Shown piece by piece: positions 10,512 to 19,501 of a DNA stretch of 64,000 nt. The position numbers and the translations under genes were made by a program. The DNA lies in assembly GCA_032622095.1 (NCBI GenBank), contig CP136061.1, positions 65,289,127-65,353,126 of the forward strand. Direction: 5' to 3'. Numbering within the stretch: position 1 is the stretch's first letter; each line of letters opens with the position of its first letter. A model generated the notes under the pieces. That model worked only from the letters and a program-made list of their open reading frames with translations. It made no database searches and was not told where the DNA came from. This stretch comes from Siphonodentalium dalli (lineage: Eukaryota; Mollusca; Scaphopoda; Gadilida; Siphonodentaliidae).

Positions 10512-10578
10512 ATAAAGAGCGTTTTTTTTTTTATTGTTTTCCCGATATGGAAATAATAAAGAGCGTTTCAGAGCGTTT
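10512..10578 (+). repeat. Paired ATAAAGAGCGTTT motif, pair 1
   Basis: Exact copies at 10,512-10,524 and 10,556-10,568, 44 bp apart, plus a partial GAGCGTTT at 10,571. The flanking DNA differs. The same pair occurs near 10.9, 15.5, 56.0 and 61.5 kb. Confidence 0.75.
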
Positions 10579-10881
10579 ATATATTTTTTTGTATGATAAA
10601 CCAATATAATTGCGCTGTGTTATGTAAACAGAAACACAACTTCTGTAACATGAGCAGGCTCTTGTTTACGTACACCATCGTACGTCTTGACGACGATATA
10701 CTATTTACGTGCTGATTAATTATGTTTGGCATATGAACAAAACTATGTATATTTTAATATTCCTTCTGTTGATGACGATTTGAACAAATGTGAACATTTC
10801 TGCAACGTACGCCGCCCGTGCCTTTACACGGTAGAAAAAGACACACTCATGTTTCAAAAAATGTTTCTTGCACACGAATCA

Positions 10882-10935
10882 ATAAAGAGCGTTTGTCGTT
10901 ACTATGTTCAGATGTTGTACGAACAAAGAGCGTTT
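10882..10935 (+). repeat. Paired ATAAAGAGCGTTT motif, pair 2
   Basis: ATAAAGAGCGTTT at 10,882-10,894 and ACAAAGAGCGTTT at 10,923-10,935, 41 bp apart. Same polarity as pair 1. Confidence 0.7.
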
Positions 10936-11646
10936 ATCTCAGTTATGTTTCAAAAGAAATGGACAATATGTGACAATATGCGGTCCTTAACTGGTGCATA
11001 CACCTAGTAAATAAAGAACATTGGGTACTAATTTCCGCTCGTATGTGAGCCATGTTCCTTGATTTTATAAATTCATATATTTTGCTTGTTACAATGTCAG
11101 TCAATCAACATCTATACCTAATGGGACAATTCACGAACTGCATGATAAGCCAACAGAGAGACCAAATTACAATTGCATTTGTCGCTGCACGTGTTATTGA
11201 TATAAAATGAATATGCATGGTGGACACAATTGCAACCAAATACTTGAACTTGGTGATTCATTTTATATATCGCGCGTGTGTGTGTGTGTGCGCTAGTAAA
11301 TGGAACACCCGGGCGAATTTACCAAATACAAAACAATAACACCCGCAGTAACCGCATGACCACGTGTCGAAATATCCTCCAAATTGTCACAAAATCGTCA
11401 GTTATAATTATAATCCGTGCCAGTGTTCACGTACATATATGTTATTGTGCCACTGGAAGAACTTTACGTTAAATATTTCATGTATAAGAGGAAAGTATAG
11501 GGTGTTTTGCGAGACACCATTGTGTGTTTCTGTGTTAATCTATACACAGCTGGCCTTTGTTTTGCCCACCAGCAGCCAACACATGTGGTCGCTGTGACGT
11601 CATTGTTTGTATACAAAATTCTCCCCTATATTTTTATTATCAACAA

Positions 11647-11668
11647 CCCCCCCCCCCCCCCCCCCCAA
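11647..11668. repeat. 22-C homopolymer
   Basis: An uninterrupted run of 22 C residues. Length is likely unreliable in an assembly. Confidence 0.9.
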
Positions 11669-12266
11669 ATATCTTGCACGGGACATAATATACATGTAGT
11701 TATATATGGAGTATACATCACTTATAAGACATAGGATGCCATATGGCACCTGTGATCTTTAGGCACCCAAACTAGACACATGACATATTTTTTACTGTTT
11801 CTTTTATGATTGGGTATGGGACTTAAAATTTCTCTCTAATTTTCTTAATTTATCACAAGGAAGTTTTTATTTAGATATATTTAGAATTTTGGATGTGGAA
11901 GGGATATCATTCTGACAAGAAAATAAATTACTGATCAATTATTAAGTATTTTCTGATGGGGTTCCATCCATGAACCTCGATTTTTATGTAGGCCAATTTA
12001 TGGAGTTGCTCAGAATAAAACCGCTGGAGATTAATTTACTTTTTGATTTATGGAGGATCATGTCAGATGATATACCATGCTGGTAGTGATCCTCGGATAC
12101 TCTGATAACAACGATAAAACATGAAAGCGGTCAGGAGGTTTTTGCCATAAACAGTCAAGCAGGTGTATTACCATCGTCTCACATCTATCATAGAAGACAT
12201 GTGCATGAAATGTTTTATTGTCAATGAATGTGATAGTTTCCTAATCATCAGCATCATTAGAAGGCT
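11669..12266. other. Unannotated AT-rich DNA
   Basis: No shared repeat or coding signal seen. Confidence 0.4.
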
Positions 12267-12270
12267 TTAA

Positions 12271-12478
12271 CCCTTTCAATACTAAATGGATTCTCCCAGT
12301 CAGTTAAAAAGTGTACATCGGAATGATCTATTGTTCATTTGGAGGGATGTTAAGATGATATTTATTGAGTGAAATGTTTAGATAATAATTTCAACAAACG
12401 ACCATAGGTTATTACAGACCACTTATTATCTGAATATTGGATAACTACTCATCAATGATGCTTTAGTATATAAAGTGT
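12271..12478. mobile_element. M3 MITE, complete
   Basis: TTAA (12,267-12,270) then CCCTTTCAATACTAAATGGA; the right end ATGCTTTAGTATATAAAGTG precedes TTAA (12,479-12,482). The interior contains the M3 phrase with TCAACAAACGACCATAGG. TIRs plus TTAA fit a piggyBac-type MITE. Confidence 0.7.
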
Positions 12479-12602
12479 TAACCTCTCTACTGCTAAAGGA
12501 CATCATTTACATTGTGCCCTAAACAGTTGACATGGCCATCGCGTAGTGGAGAAATGTACCGGTTTGATTTTGTGAAAACGCTAAATCTGATCCCAAACAA
12601 GC

Positions 12603-12725
12603 TCATTTGCTAGGAACAGTAATCTGCGGCTACTGGCATTTGAACCAGCATCGCCATCACTGGACAACATATGCTAGTCCAATGCAACATACACCTGACC
12701 GACTGAGTTACCAGGGACCCCGCTT
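12603..12725 (-). repeat. tRNA-derived SINE head
   Basis: Read on the minus strand, GGTAACTCAGTCGGTCAGGT resembles a pol III A box and GGTTCAAATGCC a B box. The ~40-bp segment between them (containing TTGTCCAGTGATG) also occurs in the copy at 48,985-49,092, so this is a dispersed SINE and not a working tRNA: the cloverleaf does not close. Confidence 0.5.
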
Positions 12726-12750
12726 TGTTTGATGATACAAAGTAACTGAA

Positions 12751-12796
12751 TGAATTTATTGAATGAATGAATGAATGAATGAATGAATGAATTTAT
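12751..12796. repeat. GAAT tetranucleotide microsatellite
   Basis: About nine GAAT units within a T-interrupted tract (ATTTATTGAATGAATGAATG). Confidence 0.85.
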
Positions 12797-12854
12797 TGAG
12801 CAAACCAAAATACGATGGTATATTTCAGTACAATAATGTGAATATATACATAAC

Positions 12855-13109
12855 CATAATGGACGCCCCCACCCCCCTTTTTCATACGCCGTATTCCATG
12901 CCCTGTTATGAGGTATGCCGTATTCCGGCCCCTCTGTTAGGAGGTATTCGGTATTCCAAAAATACCGGTATTCGTACGCCGACCTTCAAAAAAATGAAGT
13001 TTTCATATATTTTTATGTATTCCATATGGCTGTTAACTGGTATTCCGTATTCCACCGTCTGTGTTAAGTGGTATTCCGTATTCCATGGGGGGTGGGGGCC
13101 TCATAATGT
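12855..13109. mobile_element. 255-bp TIR element with C-rich inverted ends
   Basis: The left end CATAATGGACGCCCCCACCC and the reverse complement of the right end CATTATGAGGCCCCCACCCC form an inverted pair of about 22 bp. The interior has several GGTATTCCGTATTCC-type repeats in both orientations. No clear target duplication, and no coding content despite an open 116-codon frame crossing it. Confidence 0.5.
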
Positions 13110-13384
13110 GCATATGAGACATATTAGTAACATGTAAAGCCGTATAATAGCTTCAGAATAACCAGATTAGGCCGTAAATGCTTTTATGAATTCGCATATG
13201 TTTTGCCTCACAGGTACATACATGTACTGGATTCATGTACTGGATTCATGAGGCTTTTCAGAACATTAAGCGAATCCCTCAAACCTTCAGTCAATTGTTG
13301 TATATCTGCTTTAAGATCTAATTTTTGGAGCATGATGGTAGCCCGTTCATTTGTAAATTTCTTGCAGAACAAAACTATGGAACT

Positions 13385-13455
13385 AGGTGATCAAATGGTT
13401 AGAGCGTCAGGCTTGCTGCACTTTCAAGACAATGATACGAGTTTGACGCCTGCCA
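13385..13455 (+). repeat. tRNA-like SINE head, degenerate
   Basis: GGTGATCAAATGGTTAGAGC followed by GTCAGGCTTGCTGCA and, about 40 bases on, CGAGTTTGACGCCTGCC, resembling A- and B-box regions of a Leu/Ser-type tRNA head. Confidence 0.35.
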
Positions 13456-13516
13456 GCGGACTCCGGAGTTTCATAACAGTGGCTATTTAGTTTCAAGTAC
13501 AGCAATATGTGATTGC

Positions 13517-13977
13517 CAAGCCTGAGTTTAGAATGCCTGTCATTTTCAGAATGAGGTCCCCAGAGGGTGAATTTAGTGACGCTATCCCCTATAGCGGGCT
13601 AGCTTCACAAAATTCATGCTCTGGGACCTTCTTCTGCTTAGGCCTCATCTTCTCTGGAAAGTTTCTTTCATTATAAAATTTCTATAGAAACTTCTTCATA
13701 TATAGATTCTATTTCTATTTTAGTTTAGTTTCTCAATATTCCCAAATTGGCAGATGACACATTGCATAATTGAGGTTCTCAATGGGTGTACATCGCAGTA
13801 TTCCCCATTTGAGAACTTCAATCTGAGTCTATGTCTCCTATAGAAGATGAGGCCATGTAAAATGAGGTCCCAAGATGGTGAATTTGGTTATGTAGCCCAC
13901 TATGCGGGATAGTGTCACTAAATTCACCCTCCGTGTACCTCAATCTGCAAATGACAGGCACACTAAACTCAGGCTTG
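13517..13977. mobile_element. hAT-like foldback MITE (family H), copy 1
   Basis: Ends are CAAGCCTGAGTTTAG and CTAAACTCAGGCTTG. The 8-bp flanks GTGATTGC (13,509-13,516) and TTGATTGC (13,978-13,985) agree at 7 of 8 positions. Inside, each end holds a small palindrome around GCTATCCC...GCGGGCTAGC and the pair GAATGAGGTCCC / GGGACCTC-type. An 8-bp target duplication with CA tips suits hAT. No transposase. Confidence 0.75.
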
Positions 13978-14579
13978 TTGATTGCCAAGTCATATGACAA
14001 GTTGTGACCCTTGTGGCCTCTCATGTTGTGCTTGCTTCATCATACCAGGGCCCTGTTTCATGAAGGCAACTTATGACATAGTTGGGACTTAAGATGGTCA
14101 TAAGTTCAAACTTCAGTCATAAGTGCGTTTCACGAACAAAGTCTTAACCTAAGATGGTCTTAACTTTGGTCTTAACTTTAAGACTGGTGTGAGGTGTCAT
14201 AAGATAATCTTAAAGTTAAGACCTACGTTGTGATTCGCAGTTGGTCCGAAATGTGCATGGGATCTAGTTCATGTATATATCATATTATAAACACATTTAA
14301 CTGAATAACACCTTGCTAGCACGGAGGGGTGTTTCAGAAATGGTAGTAATTAATAACCAACTGGTAAGCTATAGCAGTGACGTGGCCAGTGGTTGCAAGA
14401 TTGGCGGGGTGTCCGCTATTAACTGTAAACTGCCAAGACCGGACTATATATACATTTCTAATTGCTGTAACAAAAAGTATATATTTACATAGAGTTGAAC
14501 ATCTTTTGCGATTCAAATCACCCAATCACACTGTAGACAATAATCATGTTGAGACAATTAGTCCGAACATTTTCACATC

Positions 14580-14833
14580 CAAGCCTTGAAATAGAGAGCC
14601 TGTCATTTGCAGAATGAGGTTCCCAGAGGGTGAATTTAGTGATGCTATCCTGCACAGCGGGCTAGCATCACCAAATTCACCCTCTGGGAACCTCATTCTG
14701 CTAAGGCCTAAGCAGAATGAGGTCCCCAGAGGGTGAATTTAGTGATGCTAGCCCGCTGTGCAGGATAGCATCACTAAATTCACCCTCTGGGGACCACATT
14801 CTGCAAATGACAGGCTCACTATTTCAAGGCTTG
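14580..14833. mobile_element. Family H MITE, copy 2: near-perfect 254-bp palindrome
   Basis: Ends CAAGCCTTGAAATAG / CTATTTCAAGGCTTG with a perfect 8-bp duplication TTCACATC (14,572-14,579 and 14,834-14,841). The loop region is reduced to about CTAAGGCCTAAGC, so the two arms are almost entirely self-complementary. It is nested in the 2.2-kb TIR element. Confidence 0.85.
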
Positions 14834-15251
14834 TTCACATCGAGGATAATAGTGAATTATTTATACTCGTTTTTTATTTTTATAAATGCTTATGTCAGCT
14901 ATTATTATTATTTACTTGCCTTTATATATTATTATGTTATAATTTGATTGTAAAATGTATTGTATATGTACCCCGTATAGATATCGGCAAGATAATAATA
15001 CATAATATGTGTTATTTTATTATTATGTATATTATCATAATCTATTAACTATGAAATAAAAAGATATATAGCATGTATATAGTGTACGGACCGCGCGGGC
15101 ACACCGGGATCCGCGAAAGAACATATAATATCACTGTGAACCGGCCCACAGACCGCTGGGGGAATTACTAAGATACCAATATAGACTATATATACCAGTG
15201 GTATCCCCAGGGGCCTATGAACCGGCCGTCTGTTCACGTGTTGTTAATTAT

Positions 15252-15264
15252 AAACGCTCTTTAT
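15252..15264 (-). repeat. Single ATAAAGAGCGTTT motif (minus strand)
   Basis: AAACGCTCTTTAT, reverse of the paired motif at 15,506-15,562 in the same TIR element. No second copy within 50 bp. Confidence 0.6.
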
Positions 15265-15505
15265 TAGAAGTTGTTGATTTGGTTTTTATTAAAACATATA
15301 TGCAGAATGTCGTTCAACGTAACGTACTTTCGAAGTTCATACGCAGTTTGTTAATTATAACAGGCGTTTAGCACATTTGTCAACAGAACCAGAACAAATG
15401 ACATTAACATCATTTATATATATGGCTTCTACAAGTATGTCTCAGATTGGAAATAAGTCTATTTGGAGCACGATATGAAGTCCTATTCACATTATAGCAA
15501 TATAA

Positions 15506-15562
15506 ATAAAGAGCGTTTTGTGTTAGTATTCCACGAATGTTGGCAATCAATAAAGAGCGTTT
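15506..15562 (+). repeat. Paired ATAAAGAGCGTTT motif, pair 3
   Basis: Exact 13-bp copies at 15,506-15,518 and 15,550-15,562, 44 bp apart, the same spacing as pair 1 although the surrounding bases differ. Confidence 0.75.
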
Positions 15563-16227
15563 AGCTCAGTGCTTCCATTGTGGTGTATTGTATGTGTATG
15601 CCGTCGTGGCGACATATTCGGTTTCCAGGTATTATAGATGCTTCAAAGACGTATAAACGTATTAGAACCTAATATCAGCATTAAAAGGAGCGAACATATA
15701 TGTCTCGCGTCGCCTTAATGACATGTTAAAAGGGTGAAGGTTCACATTCTGAGTTACGATGTATAAGTCCCTTTAATAACTGAAATAATATATTTGAGCT
15801 CGTTAAGTTTGTATAAAATAGGCATTGGAAGCATGCAGCTATGTGTGGATGGGGTATGACGCGAAAACACAGTTAAAAAGCGCGCTCGTGCAGTTAAGTA
15901 TGCACCAGTCATTATACTGATTATCGCCCTTGCATTAAAATATCATAATTATTCTTAGACACGCCCAAGTATCTGTCACCAGACACTGTACCTATAGGCA
16001 TATAACATACACAGAACCAACATTTTCTGTGCATAGCTGTAATAAATTGTCGAGAGCCAGTCTAAAAGCGCGCGAATTTAAATTACTATACTTAAGTAGG
16101 ACTTAATCTTGTTTTGTGAAACGCGTTCTTGAAACGGAAAAGTTACATCATAAGATCCACCTTAGATCTTAGATTAAGTCCATCTTAAGATAATCTTATG
16201 ACATTGCTTCATGAAACAGGCCCCTGG

Positions 16228-17283
16228 ATGTTAAGACAAGCTTAAGATGTTCAACTGAAGCACCTGTAAAATGGAGCAGGCAGTACGCTCGCCATTGCTC
16301 AACAGCTGGTGTAATAGCGTTTAGAGCCCAATTGGCCTCTGTGGGAGATAACTCCACAAAAGTCTGACGGACCTCATATTCGCAGGTGCACAGGTTCAAT
16401 GGTACTAAATATCTGTTCCAGGTATAAAAAAAATTGGCCGAAAAATGTAGGAATAAAAGCTCGGAAAAAATTGTGTCCATGGACAGATGAACTAGTCCAG
16501 GAGATCGGGAGGTAGTGTTGCTCATATTGACGGACAAGCTGCGACCATGTTATTTTTAATGTTTTAGGTATGGTAATGAAGAAAAATCATGATAGCAAGA
16601 ACAAATTTGTAGCCTTCTTTGTTTTTTTTCGATTTTTTGGGCATTTTTCGACATTTTAAGCCCAAAATTTTCATTTTTTTTTTCAATGTGTAAAGATTTC
16701 ATTTTAGTATGATTTTGGTGATTAAGTTGAATAGTAATTGTGTTAATAATGTTAAATAACTAATTGTGCTAAAAAATTGAAGAATTTAAATGTTTTTGTT
16801 TAAATTTTTTACCATTTTTAAAAACTTTTTTACGCAAAATCGTCCAAATTGCAACCATTTCATCTTAGTATGATTTTAAGGTTAAAATTCACCATAATTA
16901 TTTTAATATTGTTAAATAATTTACAACTTGGCTTCTACAATGTTTTTAAATGGATTTAAGAAGGTTTCTACTTGTTTTCTAAGTTGAGGGGGGTCTAATT
17001 CAAATCCAATTAAACATTGTACTGTTCAAAATTAGATAAATTTTTTAAGGCATATGGTAGATATACGTAACTAGTTTCCAAAACGTATACATATGCCTTT
17101 CTATCCTGTGCGTTATGCACGCGAGTCGGATTTTACAAATTAAATTATGATGAAAAACCCTGAATTTTGGGTGTGGTCACATTTGTGGTCATAATATTCC
17201 GATTAGAGAGTGGATGGACATGGGGCATGCGACACTATGCAGTATATATGTATATAACAAGCATGACATGAGTCATTAGTATC
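16228..17283. other. AT-rich unannotated DNA with a weak internal duplication
   Basis: Part near 16,340-16,410 shares phrases (GCAGGTGCACAGGTTCA) with a dispersed repeat at 24,765-24,785. Two T-rich stretches at about 16,690 and 16,855 share CATTTTAGTATGATTTT-like sequence, suggesting an old duplication of ~165 bp. A 113-codon minus-strand open frame (16,196-16,537) overlaps the TIR end and this repeat, so I do not call it a gene. Confidence 0.4.
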
Positions 17284-19501
17284 TTTCTACTAAACTGTGC
17301 TTCCAGAGTTATCAGGAATCGAGTATCGGTGTTATTTCTTACCCCCCCCCCCCCCAAAAATGGTCAATTTTAAAACGGGGTATGTGTGGGTCAAAGGACC
17401 ACTGGGAGATAATAGGATGTCCAATGACTTCTATATTTCTATCGTGTCACAGTAAAGCTTTTTTTGTAAAATTGGCGCAGGTTACATGATCAAAGTTCGA
17501 TTTTCTTTACAATTATATGTTACAGGCAACTAATTATATAGGGTTACGCTTCTTGAAACTCGAGTCAGCATAACAAAACAATCTGGCTGCTGATTGGTTG
17601 ATTATCATTGAGGGAAATATCCCTAATCGGGAACAGAAAATCATAGCCTACATAAATATGGCGATCGTGTATGTTTAGATGTTCAGGAAGAGCCTGGTGG
17701 TATCTAGAAGTTACGGAAGGGGTCTGGATATGTTTATGCTGCTGATTTTTGTGCAGTAAATGGGGTAGTTGTGGAAATGCAAGACTATCGTTTGAAAAAA
17801 AATACCGAAAATGGCGCGTTTTTTGTCACATACTGGTGCAGCGGATGACGTGCTAAGGGAAAATTGACCACTTGAAGTTCAAATAGGCTTAACCCATAGC
17901 CGGCGGGACTTTTAGTTAACACTGTCGCCTATGGAAAATAATTAGGGGTTTGTAACCTATAGATACGAAGCTTCGGTACATTAATTATTATTTATATATT
18001 ACTATATTTAAATCAGATTTATGCATACAGTCGACGTCGAAACAAAAACATGAATGTACCGATTATTCGTGACATTCAAGTTAAATGTTCAATAATAGAA
18101 AATTATACTGTGACTGGTTCATTCAACATGAAGTTAGTCAAGGTGTATCTTTATTAATAACAGTATACAGTACTATCAAAATCAGAAGAAACATGTGACC
18201 CTGGGTACTTATCTCCCAGTGCTGTGGCAAAACAAAAATTGGCAATGCATTCTTAAACCCAAACCTGTGGCGGTTTTTCATCCAATGCACCGAAGCTTCG
18301 TGCCATGTACCGAAGCTTCGTGACGTGTCAGAACTCCAGGACATCATATGGTAACGGTAACAAACGTTGAATGGTCACCAGAAACCCGGATATTAATAAT
18401 TTCAGATCATAATTAGCATCGCATTATATATTAACCCATCGAGGAATATGTCATAATGACACACTATATTACACCTACTATATAACTGCTCCCTCCCTGA
18501 CACAGGGCTACATATAATAAGTTTATCGATGTCTACTTAATGAGAGTATACAGTTCCGTCAAAATCTGACCGAAAATGTGACCTCGCATCGTTAACCCCA
18601 ATCTGTGGCGATTTTTCATACAATTTACCGAAGCTTCGTGACACGTACCGTCAAATGGCATCAAACAGTGAATGGTAACCATAAACTTTGATATCAGTCA
18701 TTTCAGATTGTAATTATCATGGAATTATATATTAAACCATGGTGTAATTATGTCAAAATGACACACTATATTACATCCACCCTATATAACTGCTTCCTCC
18801 CTGACACAGTGCTACATACAAGAAGTTTATCCATGTCTACTTAATGAGAACATATAGTTCTGTCGAAATCTGGCGAAAAATCTGACCTTGCATCATTAAC
18901 CCCAAATATGTGGCGGTTTTTCATCCTATGTACCGAAGCTTCGTGACATGTACCAAAGATTGGTGACGTGTCAGAACGGGACATCAAATGGTATCAAACG
19001 TTGAATGGTCACCAGAGATCTCGATATTAGTCATTTCAGACCATAATAACATAGCATTATATATTAACCCATCGAGAAATATGTCAAAATTACACACTAT
19101 ATTACACCCACCCCTATATAACTGCGTCCTCCCTGACACAGGCTGCATATAAAAAGTTTATCCATGTCTACTTAATGAGAGTATAGAGTTCTGTCAAAAT
19201 CGGGCGAACAATTTGGTCTATAAATCCCGTAGTGTGACACATTTAATATAGACCAAAACAATAAACACCTTTCAACCCAAAGATAGTTACATTTTAATTG
19301 CAAAAATGCATGGTCTAAACATGAAAAGTTTTTGAGAGACAAGTCCAATATTTGTGGTGATGTCAGTGGTGACAATAGTAACAATTAACCATGGCACATC
19401 AGACATGTTAGTATTCAATGTATAGAAGGCAGAATAGCCAATTTTGTACATCATCCACAACTTGTAATAGATTGCAGAACACGCTGGGGCAATATTTATC
19501 A
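17284..19501. repeat. 2.2-kb tandem duplication, unit 1
   Basis: It starts TTTCTACTAAACTGTGCTTC and runs to the same sequence at 19,502. Inside is a 14-C tract (17,342-17,355), then about 750 bp of single-copy sequence, then 3-4 subrepeats of ~300-375 bp with anchors GTCTACTTAATGAGA at 18,531, 18,835 and 19,166. Each subrepeat carries a TACCGAAGCTTCGTG palindrome or a relative and a CTATATAACTGC(T/G)TCCTCC-like block. Open frames are short and unrecognised. Confidence 0.9.

Larger units (their letters stand above)
9567..11646. other. Low-repeat region with paired ATAAAGAGCGTTT motifs
   Basis: This 2-kb stretch shares little with the other repeats. It carries CRE-like TGACGTCA at about 9594, a TGACGTCAT site at about 11,596, E-box CACGTG sites at about 9606, 11,190 and 11,360, and two pairs of ATAAAGAGCGTTT (annotated separately). 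Open frames of 60-93 codons (for example 10,726-11,007) have no recognised motif. Conserved noncoding DNA, a promoter region or an old mobile element are all possible. Confidence 0.4.
14045..16227. mobile_element. 2.2-kb TIR element, unclassified
   Basis: The left end CCAGGGCCCTGTTTCATGAA and the reverse complement of the right end CCAGGGGCCTGTTTCATGAA agree over about 21 bp. Both subterminal regions (14,080-14,240 and 16,085-16,200) are full of TTAAGA/TCTTAA phrases and mutual inverted matches. No transposase frame is visible. The GGGCCTGTTTCA tip resembles PIF/Harbinger-style ends, but a clean 3-bp duplication is not visible. It contains family H copy 2, a GC-rich patch (15,085-15,235) and copies of ATAAAGAGCGTTT. 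Confidence 0.6.

Noticed and set aside
11278-11305. Helitron-like CTAG|T end after a GT microsatellite
   Set aside because: No hairpin lies 10-15 bp before the CTAG and no matching TC end was found.
16196-16537. 113-codon minus-strand gene
   Set aside because: It begins outside and ends inside the TIR of a mobile element and overlaps a dispersed repeat (GCAGGTGCACAGGTTCA); no recognisable domain.
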